Origin: Arthrobacter sp. MYb23
GTDB lineage: Bacteria > Actinomycetota > Actinomycetes > Actinomycetales > Micrococcaceae
Direction: 5' to 3'
Assembly: GCF_002979775.1 (NCBI RefSeq)
Contig: NZ_PCPR01000007.1
Location: 62,001 to 126,000, forward strand
DNA length: 64,000 nt
Of the stretch, positions 37,346 to 46,857 are shown piece after piece. Below the pieces are notes generated by a model. That model did no database searches and had not been told where the DNA came from. It worked only from the letters and a program-made list of their open reading frames with translations. The position numbers were made by a program, and so were the translations under genes. The first letter of the stretch is position 1. Each line of letters opens with the position of its first letter.

Positions 37346-40318
37346 CTAAGCCACGGTGGAGTAAGCCACCACGCCGCGACGGACCAAATCAATGGATTCC
37401 CGGCACACACGCACCAAACGTGCGTCCAGTTGCGGGATCTTGGCCAGCTGGTCGAGGAGGTCAACCACTTGTTTGGCCCACCGAACAAAGTCCCCGGCCG
37501 CGAGGTCGGTTCCGCTCAGCACGTCCTGAAGGTGGCGCCCCCTGGCCCACTTGTACATGGGCCACACGAGTCCCAGCTCCGGTTCGCCGGTCAAAGGCAA
37601 CCTGTTGCGTTCCTCGGTATCTTCGAGTTGTGACCACTCGCGGATCACGATGTCTACGGCCGATTCCAGGGAAACGGAAGGCATCTTGGGCCGCAACCCC
37701 CGGTCTTCCCGTTTTGCTTGATACACCAAGGTGCTCGCCAGCGAGGCCAATTCAGCGGCATCAAGATCGTTGATGGCGCCGCGCCGCACAGTCTGGGAAA
37801 TGAGCAGGTCCTTCTCCCCGTAGATCCGGCGAAGCCGTTGCCCGTCGGCGCTGATGGTGACGTGTCCGGCGTCGTCGGTTTCCAGGTAGCCGTAAACCGA
37901 AAGAACATCGCAGACGCGGTCGAACGTCTTGGCAATGGTGTTGGTCCTGCTTTGAATTTGCCGGACCAGGCCGTCGGTCTCCCTGCGCAGCTTCCACCAA
38001 CGCTCCGACCACCGCGCATGGTCCTCGCGTTCGCTGCAGCCATGGCAAGGATGGGCCCGCAGCGCACGCCGAAGGTCCGCGATCTTCTTTTCCTGATCCG
38101 GCAGGCGGGCCCCGAGGCCGAAGTCTTCGTGCCTGCTGTTGTTCCGGCTATGGGGAGCATCTTCGCTAATGGCGTGCCGCATGGAGGATGCGAGGTCCCG
38201 GCGTGCTTTGGGAACCTTGGCGTTGAAGGACTTCGGAATGCGGATACGCGTTACCGGTGACACCGGACCATCGAGGTCATGGACGCCGATGCGTCGCAGC
38301 TGGTTGTCAGAGGTGAGCACCGAGGGCCGCGGTTCCCGGGCGTTGCGGTCCACCTCCAGCACCACGGCATGTCCTGCCAGCCGGCCGCTGTAAATGTTGA
38401 TCACATCGCCGGGGATCAACCGTGTGAGGGAATCCGCAACATGCGACTTCCGGGCGCGTTGGTGGTCGCGGGCGGCAAAGTTCTCGGCATCGCTGAGTTC
38501 ACGTCGGAGTTTCCCGTACTCTGTGAAATCGCCCAAATGGCACTGCATGGATTTGGCGTAGCCAGCCAGGGACTCCTCACGCCCACGGACCTGCCGGGCA
38601 AGGCCCACTACGGAGCGGTCAGCTTGGAACTGCGCGAATGAAGATTCAAGGATTTCACGGGCCCGGACCCGTCCGAACTGGGCAATCAGGTTGATGCTCA
38701 TGTTGTACGTAGGCCGGAAACTGGAGTTCAAGGGGTAGGTGCGTCGGGAGGCAAGCCCGGCTACGGCGGCGGGATCTGTCCCAGGCTGCCACAGCACCAC
38801 GGCATGGCCTTCGACGTCGATTCCGCGGCGGCCGGCGCGACCGGTGAGCTGGGTGTACTCCCCCGCAGTGATGTTGACGTGCGCTTCACCATTGAACTTT
38901 TCCAGCTTTTCCAGCACCACACAGCGTGCGGGCATGTTGACGCCCAAGGCCAGTGTTTCCGTGGCAAAGACAGCCTTGACCAAGCCATCGGCAAAGAGTT
39001 TTTCCACCACTTCCTTGAAGGTGGGGAGCATGCCCGCATGGTGGGCGGCGAAGCCCCTGATGAGTCCGTCCCGCCAACCCCAGAATCCGAGGACATCGAG
39101 GTCATCCGCAGGAATTTCGTGGCTGGCCTCATCCACGCGCTGGGCAATAATCTGCTGTTCCTGCTCGGTGGTCAGCCACAGTCCCGAGGCTGCGCACTGT
39201 GCTACAGCAGCGTCACAGCCGGCCCTGGAGAAAATGAACGTGATGGCAGGCAAGAGATCCTGGCGCCTCAGGCTCTCAATAACCTGGGGGCGGCTTGCTT
39301 TCCGGACAGGACTGCGCTGCTCGGACTGTTGCCGTTCATCGCGGTAACGGTCCTGCCGCCGTCGGCTCCGGCCACCGTGCCCAAACCGGCCATTCATGTT
39401 CATCCGGCTCTCCGAGCGGGCCATGGCCAGCAGGTCCGGGTTAACCTCGAATTCGGGGCCGGTAACTGCCTGCCGCGCCGTGTTCGCCGACGATCGCTTG
39501 GCTGAGATGCGTCGATCAGTGCTGGAAGGCTCCGCCAGGACCTCTTCTGACTCGGTGAGGTCAGGAACCTCGGTTTCCTGTGCTCCCGGGGCCTGGGGTG
39601 CAATTTCGTCGAAGGTGGTGTCGCCGGCAAAGAGATCCACAATTTCCCGGCCTACCATGACGTGCTGCCATAGTGGCACGGGACGGTGCTCAGAGACGAT
39701 GACATCAGTATCGCCCCGCACAGTGTCCAGCCAGGCGCCGAATTCTTCGGCGTTGGACACCGTTGCACTCAGCGAGGCAACTTGCACCTCGCTGGGCAAA
39801 TGGATGATGACTTCTTCCCACACGGCTCCGCGGAAGCGATCTGCCAGGTAGTGGACTTCGTCCATCACCACAAAGCCCAGATCGCCCAGGGTCTCAGAAT
39901 CGGCATACAACATGTTCCGAAGAACCTCGGTGGTCATCACCACCACAGGCGCTTCGCCGTTGATGGTGGTGTCGCCTGTCAGCAAGCCAACGTTGGCCGG
40001 GCCGTATTTTGCCGCCAGTTCCGAGTACTTCTGGTTGCTCAACGCCTTGATGGGCGTCGTGTAAAACGCTTTGAGTCCCCGTTCCAGGGCCAGATAGATC
40101 GCGAACTCGCCAACGATCGTTTTTCCGGCACCCGTGGGGGCTGCCACCAAAACGCCGCGGCCCTCTTGGAGCGACCTGCACGCTTCCCGTTGGAAGTCGT
40201 CCAGTTCAAAGTCCAAGGAGCGGGCGAATGCGCCAAGGTAAGTTTTTGACTCAGCTGCCCGCTGGGCTGCCGCCTGGTAACGGTCTGATGGAGATGAAGA
40301 CCCGGAAATGGAGGACAT
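37346..40318 (-). CDS. helY: DEAD/DEAH-box RNA helicase, Ski2/Mtr4-like (HelY type)
   Basis: 990 residues; an ATP-dependent helicase of the Ski2-like superfamily 2 group. Motif I is APTGAGKTIVGEF (about residue 60), motif II DEVHYL (about 152), motif III SLSATVSN, and motif VI QLTGRAGRRGID (about 500). A Mtr4/Ski2-like C-terminal helical domain with CHGC follows (DSHCT-type region, about 810-985). The actinobacterial homologue is called HelY; its substrate is unsettled, probably RNA. ATG 40318 lies 6 bases after TAGGCT. It follows tatC in the long minus-strand run. Confidence 0.92.
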   Translation of the reverse strand: MSSISGSSSPSDRYQAAAQRAAESKTYLGAFARSLDFELDDFQREACRSLQEGRGVLVAAPTGAGKTIVGEFAIYLALERGLKAFYTTPIKALSNQKYSELAAKYGPANVGLLTGDTTINGEAPVVVMTTEVLRNMLYADSETLGDLGFVVMDEVHYLADRFRGAVWEEVIIHLPSEVQVASLSATVSNAEEFGAWLDTVRGDTDVIVSEHRPVPLWQHVMVGREIVDLFAGDTTFDEIAPQAPGAQETEVPDLTESEEVLAEPSSTDRRISAKRSSANTARQAVTGPEFEVNPDLLAMARSESRMNMNGRFGHGGRSRRRQDRYRDERQQSEQRSPVRKASRPQVIESLRRQDLLPAITFIFSRAGCDAAVAQCAASGLWLTTEQEQQIIAQRVDEASHEIPADDLDVLGFWGWRDGLIRGFAAHHAGMLPTFKEVVEKLFADGLVKAVFATETLALGVNMPARCVVLEKLEKFNGEAHVNITAGEYTQLTGRAGRRGIDVEGHAVVLWQPGTDPAAVAGLASRRTYPLNSSFRPTYNMSINLIAQFGRVRAREILESSFAQFQADRSVVGLARQVRGREESLAGYAKSMQCHLGDFTEYGKLRRELSDAENFAARDHQRARKSHVADSLTRLIPGDVINIYSGRLAGHAVVLEVDRNAREPRPSVLTSDNQLRRIGVHDLDGPVSPVTRIRIPKSFNAKVPKARRDLASSMRHAISEDAPHSRNNSRHEDFGLGARLPDQEKKIADLRRALRAHPCHGCSEREDHARWSERWWKLRRETDGLVRQIQSRTNTIAKTFDRVCDVLSVYGYLETDDAGHVTISADGQRLRRIYGEKDLLISQTVRRGAINDLDAAELASLASTLVYQAKREDRGLRPKMPSVSLESAVDIVIREWSQLEDTEERNRLPLTGEPELGLVWPMYKWARGRHLQDVLSGTDLAAGDFVRWAKQVVDLLDQLAKIPQLDARLVRVCRESIDLVRRGVVAYSTVA

Positions 40319-40324
40319 GCACCA

Positions 40325-40330
40325 AGCCTA
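40325..40330 (-). promoter_or_regulatory. Leaderless-type -10 (TAGGCT) for helY
   Basis: TAGGCT on the minus strand followed by 6 bases and ATG 40318. It lies in the 24-base gap after tatC and would let helY be transcribed separately from the tat genes. Confidence 0.45.
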
Positions 40331-40342
40331 GTGGGCCAAGGT

Positions 40343-41179
40343 CTAGAGATTCTCCAGATCCGTGGCCGGGGTTGCGATGTCTGCAGTGGCTTCCGTCTCA
40401 GCTGCCCGCTTGACGGCCCGGCGTTCGCGACGCCTGTCATTCAGGAGACAAACACCAATGGCCGCGAAGAACAGGAGCAGCATGGGCGCTGCAAGGTAGA
40501 ACATGCTCATGGCGTCAGCGCCTGGAGCGGCCATCGCAGCGAACAAGCACACCAGGAAGATGGTGATTCTCCAGCTCTTGATGAGCTGTTTGCCCTTGAT
40601 AATTCCAGCGAGGTTCAATCCCACCAGAACCACGGGCACCAGGAAAGCAATCCCAAAGGCCAGCAGGAGGCGCAGAACGAAGGCCAGGTAAATTTCAGCG
40701 CTGATGAAGTTTGAGCCGCCCACCGGTGTGAAGTCGGTCAGCACCCGAACGGCGTTGGGCAACACCAGCCACGCAAGCAGGACACCACCGATGAACAATG
40801 GCACCGCTGCTGCCACGAAGGACAGCGCCAGGCGCCGCTCCTTCTTGTGAAGCCCTGGAACAATGAAGGCCCATAGCTGGTAGATCCAGACGGGGCTTGA
40901 AAGGATGACTCCAAGAAAGACCGAAACCTGGACCATCAGATCGAATGAACTGGCTACGCCATCAAAGTTCAGTGTTGCAGCGCGTCCCTCTTTTTCGTTG
41001 AGGTCCTTGATCGGCTTGATCAATGCTTCCAGGAGGGGCTGGTAGACGATGAAGCCCACCACTGTTCCCACAATGACGCCGATTGCAGCCTTGAAGAGCC
41101 GGTTTCGCAGCTCCCTGAGGTGATCCAGGAGCGCCATCCGGGCTTCGGGGTTGGCCTTGCGCCCCTTCGTCTCTACCAC
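40343..41179 (-). CDS. tatC: Sec-independent protein translocase TatC
   Basis: 278 residues with six hydrophobic helices; the signal-recognising core of the Tat exporter for folded proteins such as the Rieske subunit. The conserved N-terminal LLDHLRELRNRL (about 15-26) is the TatC signature. The C-terminal tail is basic and extends about 30 residues beyond the last helix. The GTG start lies 6 bases after tatA. tatA-tatC is an operon downstream of a small membrane protein and pafBC. Confidence 0.96.
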   Translation of the reverse strand: MVETKGRKANPEARMALLDHLRELRNRLFKAAIGVIVGTVVGFIVYQPLLEALIKPIKDLNEKEGRAATLNFDGVASSFDLMVQVSVFLGVILSSPVWIYQLWAFIVPGLHKKERRLALSFVAAAVPLFIGGVLLAWLVLPNAVRVLTDFTPVGGSNFISAEIYLAFVLRLLLAFGIAFLVPVVLVGLNLAGIIKGKQLIKSWRITIFLVCLFAAMAAPGADAMSMFYLAAPMLLLFFAAIGVCLLNDRRRERRAVKRAAETEATADIATPATDLENL

Positions 41180-41185
41180 GTCTCT

Positions 41186-41455
41186 TTAGACGCGGTTGGA
41201 GGGCGGTACGTCAGTCTCGCCGTTGTTCTTGGTGGTGACGTCCGGGTGGCCTACAACTTTGCCTTCAACGGCGTCGGAAGCGTCCGGGGAGTCCTTTGTC
41301 TCGGAAGAACCATCCTTCTTCATCTCCCGGACTTCAGACTTGAAAATACGCATCGACTGCCCAATGCTGCGCGCCATGGACGGCAGCTTCGGCGCTGCAA
41401 AGAGCACCAGAGCCAGAACGATGATGATGATGAGATGCCAGCCTTCGAGCCTCAT
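41186..41455 (-). CDS. tatA: Sec-independent translocase subunit TatA
   Basis: 89 residues. A single N-terminal membrane helix (about 7-20), a hinge (FAAPKLP) and an amphipathic helix (SMARSIGQSMRIFKSEV) are typical of TatA, which forms the export pore. A charged, disordered tail follows. AAGGA lies upstream of ATG 41455. Confidence 0.94.
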   Translation of the reverse strand: MRLEGWHLIIIIVLALVLFAAPKLPSMARSIGQSMRIFKSEVREMKKDGSSETKDSPDASDAVEGKVVGHPDVTTKNNGETDVPPSNRV

Positions 41456-41491
41456 GTGGGGAGGTCCTTTCCTTTTGGATACATCCTACGT

Positions 41492-41842
41492 CTATCTGAA
41501 TTCAATGTCGTGCAGGGATTGTGGCTGACCCCGCTCGGCTTTGCGCTTGACGCGCCGCTGACGACGAACTTCCTGGCGGGAGGCTTTGGCCGTCAGGTAA
41601 TCATGACGCATCTGATCCGGTGAGGCAAAAATTGCGGACCCCGGCTCAGGGCGCGGTTCCGCCGCCTCAACGTCGGAGGTTTCCGGGACAGGCGAAAGAT
41701 TGCTGAAACGTTTACCCGCCGCAGCCAGCTCATGAACAGTTGACATGAATTTCCTGTACAAGCGGTAACCCAGCGTTAGATGAAGGAGCAACGAAAGGGC
41801 TATGAGCGCGATCCACAACAGGATCCAGAACCACCAAGGCAT
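41492..41842 (-). CDS. Small membrane-anchored protein of unknown function
   Basis: 116 residues. One strong hydrophobic helix (about 3-24) is followed by LGYRLYRKFMSTVHELAAAGKRF, a proline/glutamate stretch, and a very basic C-terminus (VRRQRRVKRKAERGQ). No family is recognised beyond conservation expected in related Micrococcaceae. It sits between pafBC and tatA. ATG 41842 lies 6 bases after TAGACT, which also contains the pafBC stop codon. Confidence 0.72.
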   Translation of the reverse strand: MPWWFWILLWIALIALSLLLHLTLGYRLYRKFMSTVHELAAAGKRFSNLSPVPETSDVEAAEPRPEPGSAIFASPDQMRHDYLTAKASRQEVRRQRRVKRKAERGQPQSLHDIEFR

Positions 41843-41848
41843 TTGAGT

Positions 41849-41854
41849 AGTCTA
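41849..41854 (-). promoter_or_regulatory. Leaderless-type -10 (TAGACT) for the small membrane protein
   Basis: TAGACT on the minus strand followed by 6 bases and ATG 41842. Its TAG is the stop codon of pafBC. Confidence 0.45.
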
Positions 41855-43870
41855 GCCAGCCTTGGTGACCGAAGGTGAGTTGTACTGAGCCAGGGCCGCG
41901 TCGATCCACCTGCGGGTTTCCTCCCGCACGGACCGCGGTTCGAGAATCCGGACGGCACCACCATGCTGGGAAACAAACATCGGCAGCCATCCTGCGTCCC
42001 CAAACCGGACCTCGGCGAGCAGCCCGCCGTCGGGGAGCTGTGCGGTGCGTTCCGCGTAGTAATCATCGGCAAGCCCGGCGCCTTGGCGGGTCAGTTGGAG
42101 AGTGACCAGTACGTCGTCGTCTCCGGGCGTGAACAACCGTGCCGGAAAGTCCTGCCCTGCAGTTGCGGCTCCGGAGATATCCCGGCCGTTGGCCTCCAAG
42201 GTCTCCACCCGGTCCAACCGGAAGTTTCTGATGCCGGACTTACTGTGGCAGTACGCCTCGAAATACCACGTACTGTCCAGGGAGTAGAGCCGCAGGGGGT
42301 CGACGTCGCGCTCGGTCACTTCGTCGCGTTGCAACGAGAAGTACCTCAGCCGCAACTGCTGACCTTCCCTGATGGCCTGGGTTACTGTGGCGAAAGCCTG
42401 TGATTGTTCGGGCGCCACCGATTGGCCTGACACTGAGCCGGCCAATCTTGCTGCCTGTCCCGCAGCGCCCGTCAGCTTGATCGTGACAGATTCCAAGGCG
42501 CTTCCCGACTCATCCTCAGGCATGCCGGCCAGGGCAGGCAGGTCTCCCAGCATGGCCAGGCCGGTCAGCAGCGCCGCCGCTTCATCTTCACTGAAACGCA
42601 CCGGCCGGTTCAGGTCCAAGTGCTCGGAGATGTACACGTGATCGTTTTCCCACTGGATGTCCAGAAGGTCGTCCGGATATCCCTCGGGCAGACCCGAACA
42701 GATGAGGATCTTCAGGTCATCGATCAGGGCCTTGCGGCTGATGCCGAAGTGATCAGCGACCTGCTGGATGTGCAGGCCTTGGTGGTGGACCAGGAACGGC
42801 ACCAGTTGCAGCATCCTGGCCAGTTGGTCTTCGGAGGTGCGCTTGCGCGCACGGGGCGCACGGCCTGTCTCGGGAAACTCAACAGGTACCGGCGGGGCGA
42901 CATCAAAGTCTGCGGCAGCTTTGAGGCGGCGTACGACGGCGGCGCGCAGTTCCGCAGGCCCGGAGACTTTCAGATGGGGCCCGTAGGATGCCAGCTCTTC
43001 GCCCAGCTGCTCCGGATCCCGGAAGTCCACCACGATGCGGTCGCGGCCACTTTCATCCGGGGACTCGACGACGAAGGTGGCCTTCTTGCGCAAAGCAAGC
43101 AATCTGTCCTTTTCCACCTCCAGGGTGGCTTGCCTGACAGGGAGCTCGTTGAGTTGGTCCAGTTCAGCGCGGGCGTTGAAGCCTTCCGGCGGGTGGAAGC
43201 TGCCTGTGGTGTCCACTTCTACGGCCGTGGTCATCCGGGAGAGCCTGAACAGCCTCTTGGCCCCTCTCCCCCGGTCCAAGCCAACGAGGTACCACTGACC
43301 GAAGCGACTGCCCAGGCCCCACGGTTCAACATCGCGGATTTCTTCCCGCCCCGTGCTGACCGCGAGGTAGCCGAAGCGGACCGGGTGCTTGCCGTGCATC
43401 GCTGCAACGACGTCGTCGAAGGCCTGTCCGGCAGGCTTGATTCGGGGTTGGACGCCTGCAGGGAGGTCCACGTCCGTAAAGCCTCCAGCTGCCTGCAACT
43501 TACGTACAGCGTTGGCGGCTGCCGTTCCCAGGGCTGCGCGTTCCCAGAGCTGGGCAGCGAGCAGCAAGACGGTGCCCTCCGCCGGGGTCAAGCTCACATC
43601 GGGGAGACGGTTGGAGTCCTTGCCGATCCGGTAGCGCGCCGATGCGGGGTCGTCCGCACCGAAGTTTCGGGGGTCCATCACGGTTTCGATGTCAAAGCCG
43701 AAATGCTTCAGATCCACTTTGTCGCGTTCGAACATTCGTCCAAAGGCGACATCGTTCTCCGCAGAATCGTGGTACACCTTGTCGCGTAGCACGGCGCGTG
43801 GGAGACCCACTTTGGTATTGAGCAAAGCCAGGAGAAGGTTCAGGAGACGTTCAGTGCGGGATGCGGACAC
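41852..43870 (-). CDS. Fused PafB-PafC WYL-domain transcription activator
   Basis: 672 residues made of two PafB/PafC-like halves. Each half has a winged helix-turn-helix (SASRTERLLNLLLALLN region at the N-terminus; then EDQLARMLQLVPFLVHHQ region near 340) and a WYL domain (e.g. VEPWGLGSRFGQWYLVGLD near 200, and DPLRLYSLDSTWYFEAYC near 560). In mycobacteria PafB and PafC pair to activate DNA-damage genes independently of LexA; here one chain supplies both. GTG 43870 lies 7 bases after TAACGT. The longer frame to 43918 would enter the FKBP terminator and is rejected. Confidence 0.92.
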   Translation of the reverse strand: MSASRTERLLNLLLALLNTKVGLPRAVLRDKVYHDSAENDVAFGRMFERDKVDLKHFGFDIETVMDPRNFGADDPASARYRIGKDSNRLPDVSLTPAEGTVLLLAAQLWERAALGTAAANAVRKLQAAGGFTDVDLPAGVQPRIKPAGQAFDDVVAAMHGKHPVRFGYLAVSTGREEIRDVEPWGLGSRFGQWYLVGLDRGRGAKRLFRLSRMTTAVEVDTTGSFHPPEGFNARAELDQLNELPVRQATLEVEKDRLLALRKKATFVVESPDESGRDRIVVDFRDPEQLGEELASYGPHLKVSGPAELRAAVVRRLKAAADFDVAPPVPVEFPETGRAPRARKRTSEDQLARMLQLVPFLVHHQGLHIQQVADHFGISRKALIDDLKILICSGLPEGYPDDLLDIQWENDHVYISEHLDLNRPVRFSEDEAAALLTGLAMLGDLPALAGMPEDESGSALESVTIKLTGAAGQAARLAGSVSGQSVAPEQSQAFATVTQAIREGQQLRLRYFSLQRDEVTERDVDPLRLYSLDSTWYFEAYCHSKSGIRNFRLDRVETLEANGRDISGAATAGQDFPARLFTPGDDDVLVTLQLTRQGAGLADDYYAERTAQLPDGGLLAEVRFGDAGWLPMFVSQHGGAVRILEPRSVREETRRWIDAALAQYNSPSVTKAG

Positions 43871-43877
43871 GGTTGCT

Positions 43878-43883
43878 ACGTTA
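43878..43883 (-). promoter_or_regulatory. Leaderless-type -10 (TAACGT) for pafBC
   Basis: TAACGT on the minus strand followed by 7 bases and GTG 43870. A TTGCTG lies 19 bases upstream and could be the -35, although it overlaps the terminator stem. Confidence 0.4.
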
Positions 43884-43904
43884 CTAAAGACCAGCCCGAA
43901 AGCA

Positions 43905-43951
43905 GCAAGGCGCGTCACCGACCGGTAAAACCGGAAGGTAACGCGCCTTGC
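43905..43951 (-). terminator. Terminator after the cytosolic FKBP gene
   Basis: GCAAGGCGCGT (43905-43915) pairs with 43941-43951, with a second inner stem (ACCGG/CCGGT type). It lies between the FKBP stop and the pafBC promoter. Confidence 0.75.
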
Positions 43952-43965
43952 GAAAAGCCGATGTA

Positions 43966-44361
43966 TTAGCGAACAGCTACGAGGTCCACCACGAAGATCA
44001 GGGCTTCGTTGGGCTTGATGGCTCCGCCGGCTCCGCGCGAACCGTAAGCAAGCTCGGAAGGAATCTCCAGGCGACGTCGGCCGCCCACCTTCATGCCCAG
44101 CAGGCCTTGGTCCCAGCCCTGGATGACCTGGCCTACGCCTACGCGGAAGTCCAGAGGAGCGCCGCGACCCCAGGAAGCGTCGAATTCTTCGCCAGTGGAC
44201 CAGGCAACACCCACGTAGTGGGCTGACACGGTGTCCCCCGTCTTGGCTTCGGGGCCGGTGCCCTCAATCAGGTCCGTGATGACGAGGTCCGCGGGGACGT
44301 CGCCTTCCGGGAAGTCAATTTCAGGCTTGGTGCGGTCAAATTCACGCTGACCAAATGACAT
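43966..44361 (-). CDS. FKBP-type peptidyl-prolyl isomerase (cytosolic)
   Basis: 131 residues, a single FKBP domain: GTGPEAKTGDTVSAHYVG, EEFDASWGRGAPLDFRVG, the VIQGWDQGLLGM core and ELAYGSRGAG near the C-terminus. It catalyses proline cis-trans isomerisation during folding. AAGGAG lies five bases before the ATG. It follows a lipoprotein FKBP on the same strand, inside the Pup-proteasome locus, a placement common in actinobacteria. Confidence 0.94.
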   Translation of the reverse strand: MSFGQREFDRTKPEIDFPEGDVPADLVITDLIEGTGPEAKTGDTVSAHYVGVAWSTGEEFDASWGRGAPLDFRVGVGQVIQGWDQGLLGMKVGGRRRLEIPSELAYGSRGAGGAIKPNEALIFVVDLVAVR

Positions 44362-44429
44362 GGTTGCTCCTTGGGTTGTGGGAACGGAGAAGTTTTCAGG
44401 AACCAGCTTAGCCAGAACCCGCGCAAGTT

Positions 44430-45362
44430 CTACTTTTTGCCGGTGATCTCAACAACGAAGACCAACGGGCCCGCAGGCTTGCCCTGAGCAGCGGCGCTTG
44501 CACCGTAGGCGAGATCCGTGGGAATCGTCAGGAGGACCTTGGAGCCGACCTTCTGCCCCGTAAGTCCGAGCGTCCAGCCCTTGATGACCTGGTTCAGGCC
44601 GAAGGTAGCGGCCTCGCCGCGGTCATAGCTGGAGTCGAACTTGGTGCTGTCCTCCCAGCGCCAGCCGGTGTAGTTGGCGTTGATCGTGTCAGAGTCTTTC
44701 AGCTCCTCGCCGGTGCCCTCGGAAAGGACCTTCACGGAAAGGCCGGCAGGTGCATCAGTCTTGGGGATCTCCACGGATGGAGCGCCCTTGTCGTCAAAGG
44801 TCACCTTGGGAAGCTTGCCGTCTTTGTCCAGCTGATCGGTCTCTTCCTTGCTCAAAAGACCGGGTGCGTCCTTGGCGGAGGCAATCTTGAAGATCACCAG
44901 CTGGGAGGAGGCCGGCGCCGAAGCAGAGGCGCTGCCGGGAGCAGCAATGGCCACATGGCTGCCGACTTTGGCACCGATGATGGCGTCGAAAATCAGCTCA
45001 TTGCCGGACTTCATCTGCTCGGAGAGTTCGATCGGCTGGGGTCCCTTGGTGTAGCCGTCCTCAAGTGTTTTGCCATCGGTGCCATCGACTGCGACATACA
45101 CCAATTCGGCGATTTGACCCATTTTGACCGGCTCGCCGTCACCTTCCTTGACTACCTTGACGGTGGGTCCCGTCACGGCGAGGGGCTTGGAGAACTCAAT
45201 GCCGGGAGCTTTGTCATTGCCGTTGTCCGTCACCTTCAGGGAGTCGAGCTTGGAGACGTCACCTACTGATTTGCTGGTGGGCTCAGCGTCCGGAGTGTCT
45301 CCGCCACCGCACGCGGTGATCAGCAGCAGGGCGGGCAGGAGAATTGCTAGGAGTCGGCGCAC
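44430..45362 (-). CDS. FKBP-type peptidyl-prolyl isomerase lipoprotein
   Basis: 310 residues. A signal sequence with lipobox ITAC (Cys near residue 18) anchors it outside the membrane. Two FKBP-like repeats follow: a degenerate one (about 60-155, EGDGEPVKMGQIAELVYVAVDG) and a complete one (about 205-308, with FDSSYDRGEAATFGLNQVI and DLAYGASAA). GTG 45362 gives the expected short signal peptide; the frame is open upstream to 45446, which would add a long hydrophilic lead. It probably helps fold exported proteins. Confidence 0.9.
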   Translation of the reverse strand: MRRLLAILLPALLLITACGGGDTPDAEPTSKSVGDVSKLDSLKVTDNGNDKAPGIEFSKPLAVTGPTVKVVKEGDGEPVKMGQIAELVYVAVDGTDGKTLEDGYTKGPQPIELSEQMKSGNELIFDAIIGAKVGSHVAIAAPGSASASAPASSQLVIFKIASAKDAPGLLSKEETDQLDKDGKLPKVTFDDKGAPSVEIPKTDAPAGLSVKVLSEGTGEELKDSDTINANYTGWRWEDSTKFDSSYDRGEAATFGLNQVIKGWTLGLTGQKVGSKVLLTIPTDLAYGASAAAQGKPAGPLVFVVEITGKK

Positions 45363-45491
45363 AAAAAGACACTTTCGTCGGGGCAAGGGGACACTTGGAA
45401 TGGCGCGTAACGCATCCAAGCGGGGCGTGTCTCGGGAAGAGACCACTATCCAGAATAGCTTGCGAAGCTGGGAGCCAGCTTGTAAACCCCT

Positions 45492-46856
45492 CTAGCCCAT
45501 GGATTCAAGGAGGGCATCCACCCGCTCATCGACGTTGCGGAACGGATCCTTGCACAGGATGGTCTGATGTGCGCGGTCATTGAGTTTCAGGTGTACCCAG
45601 TCCACCGTGTAGTCACGGCCCAGCTCCTGTGCCCTTCGCACAAAATCTCCGCGCAACTTGGCGCGTGTTGTTTGCGGCGGGGCATCCACGGCGTCCTTGA
45701 CGTCGGTTTCGGTGACCAGCCTTCGTGCTGCACCCCGGGCTTGAAGCAGGAAGAAGATGCCGCGTTGCCTCGAGATGTCATGGTAGGTGAGGTCCAGCTG
45801 CGCAATCCGGGGTGAATCAAGGCTGAGGTCATGCCGGCGCATGTAACCGTCCATCAGCTTTTTCTTGATGGCCCAGTCAACCTCGGTGTCGATGGAGCTG
45901 GTGTCGCCACTCTCGATGGCGTTCAACGTCCGCTCCCACAAATCCAGGATGAGCGGAACGTGGGCGTTATGGGCGCCATTCGCCGCCACAAACTCGGTGA
46001 CCTTGTTGAGGTATTCGCGCTGAATATCCAGGGCGGTCAGCTGCCGTCCGTTCGCCAAGCGGACCAGTGCGCGGCCGGTGAGATCGTGGGAAATTTCGCG
46101 GATACTGCGGATGGGATTCTCCATGCGCATATCACGCATAATGACGCCCGCTTCGATCATGCGGAGGATAAGGTCCACAGTGCCGACCTTGAGCAGCGCC
46201 GAGGTCTCAGACATATTGGAGTCCCCCACAATCACATGCAGGCGGCGATAGAACTCGGCGTCCGCATGTGGCTCATCGCGTGTGTTGATGATGGGCCTGG
46301 ACCTGGTGGTGGCGGAGGATACGCCTTCCCAGATGTGGTCGGCCCGCTGGGAGAAAGCGAACGTGGCGCCGTGGGGTGTCTTGAGTACTTTGCCGGCACC
46401 AGCGATCAGTTGCCGGGTCACCAGGAAGGGAATCAGAATCTCGGCAAGGCGGGAAAATTCCCCGCGCCGCGGTATGAGGTAGTTCTCATGGCTGCCGTAG
46501 GAATTGCCCGCAGAATCAGTGTTGTTCTTGAAGAGGTACACCGTGCCGTTGAAGCCCTCGGCGGCGAGCCTGGCCTGAGCCTCATCGACGAGGTCGTCCA
46601 GGATAAGTTCGCCGGCCCTGTCATGGGCAATGAGCTGGGCGAGGTCGTCGCACTCCGCAGTGGCGTACTCCGGGTGCGAGCCCACATCGAGGTAAAGCCG
46701 TGAACCGTTGGTGAGAAAAACGTTGGATGACCTGCCCCAACTCACCACTTTGCGAAAGAGGTACCGTGCCACCTCTTCGGGCGCCAAAGGGCGGGAATCA
46801 GGGCTGGAATAGGAAATTCCGAACTCGGTTTCGATGCCAAATATCCGCTTATCCAT
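45492..46856 (-). CDS. pafA: Pup--protein ligase
   Basis: 454 residues; uses ATP to join the C-terminal glutamate of Pup to lysines of target proteins. It has the glutamine-synthetase-like fold with [10 protein letters not shown] at the N-terminus, [11 protein letters not shown], the [17 protein letters not shown] metal/nucleotide region and [11 protein letters not shown]. Length agrees with known PafA. It shares this fold with Dop encoded 2 kb upstream. ATG 46856 has GGAG seven bases upstream and lies 1 base after prcA. Confidence 0.97.
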   Translation of the reverse strand: MDKRIFGIETEFGISYSSPDSRPLAPEEVARYLFRKVVSWGRSSNVFLTNGSRLYLDVGSHPEYATAECDDLAQLIAHDRAGELILDDLVDEAQARLAAEGFNGTVYLFKNNTDSAGNSYGSHENYLIPRRGEFSRLAEILIPFLVTRQLIAGAGKVLKTPHGATFAFSQRADHIWEGVSSATTRSRPIINTRDEPHADAEFYRRLHVIVGDSNMSETSALLKVGTVDLILRMIEAGVIMRDMRMENPIRSIREISHDLTGRALVRLANGRQLTALDIQREYLNKVTEFVAANGAHNAHVPLILDLWERTLNAIESGDTSSIDTEVDWAIKKKLMDGYMRRHDLSLDSPRIAQLDLTYHDISRQRGIFFLLQARGAARRLVTETDVKDAVDAPPQTTRAKLRGDFVRRAQELGRDYTVDWVHLKLNDRAHQTILCKDPFRNVDERVDALLESMG

Positions 46857-46857
46857 C

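Noticed and set aside
40340..40347. GGTCTAGA resembling half of a dre site
   Set aside because: It lies at the end of tatC, the second half is not symmetric, and no promoter is placed for control by it.
42620..43789. 389-residue plus-strand open frame
   Set aside because: Antisense to pafBC with no start signals or family motifs.
43871..43918. Extended N-terminus for pafBC
   Set aside because: It would translate through the FKBP terminator stem and the TAACGT promoter; GTG 43870 gives the family N-terminus.
45831..46703. 290-residue plus-strand open frame
   Set aside because: Antisense to pafA, no ribosome binding site or promoter.
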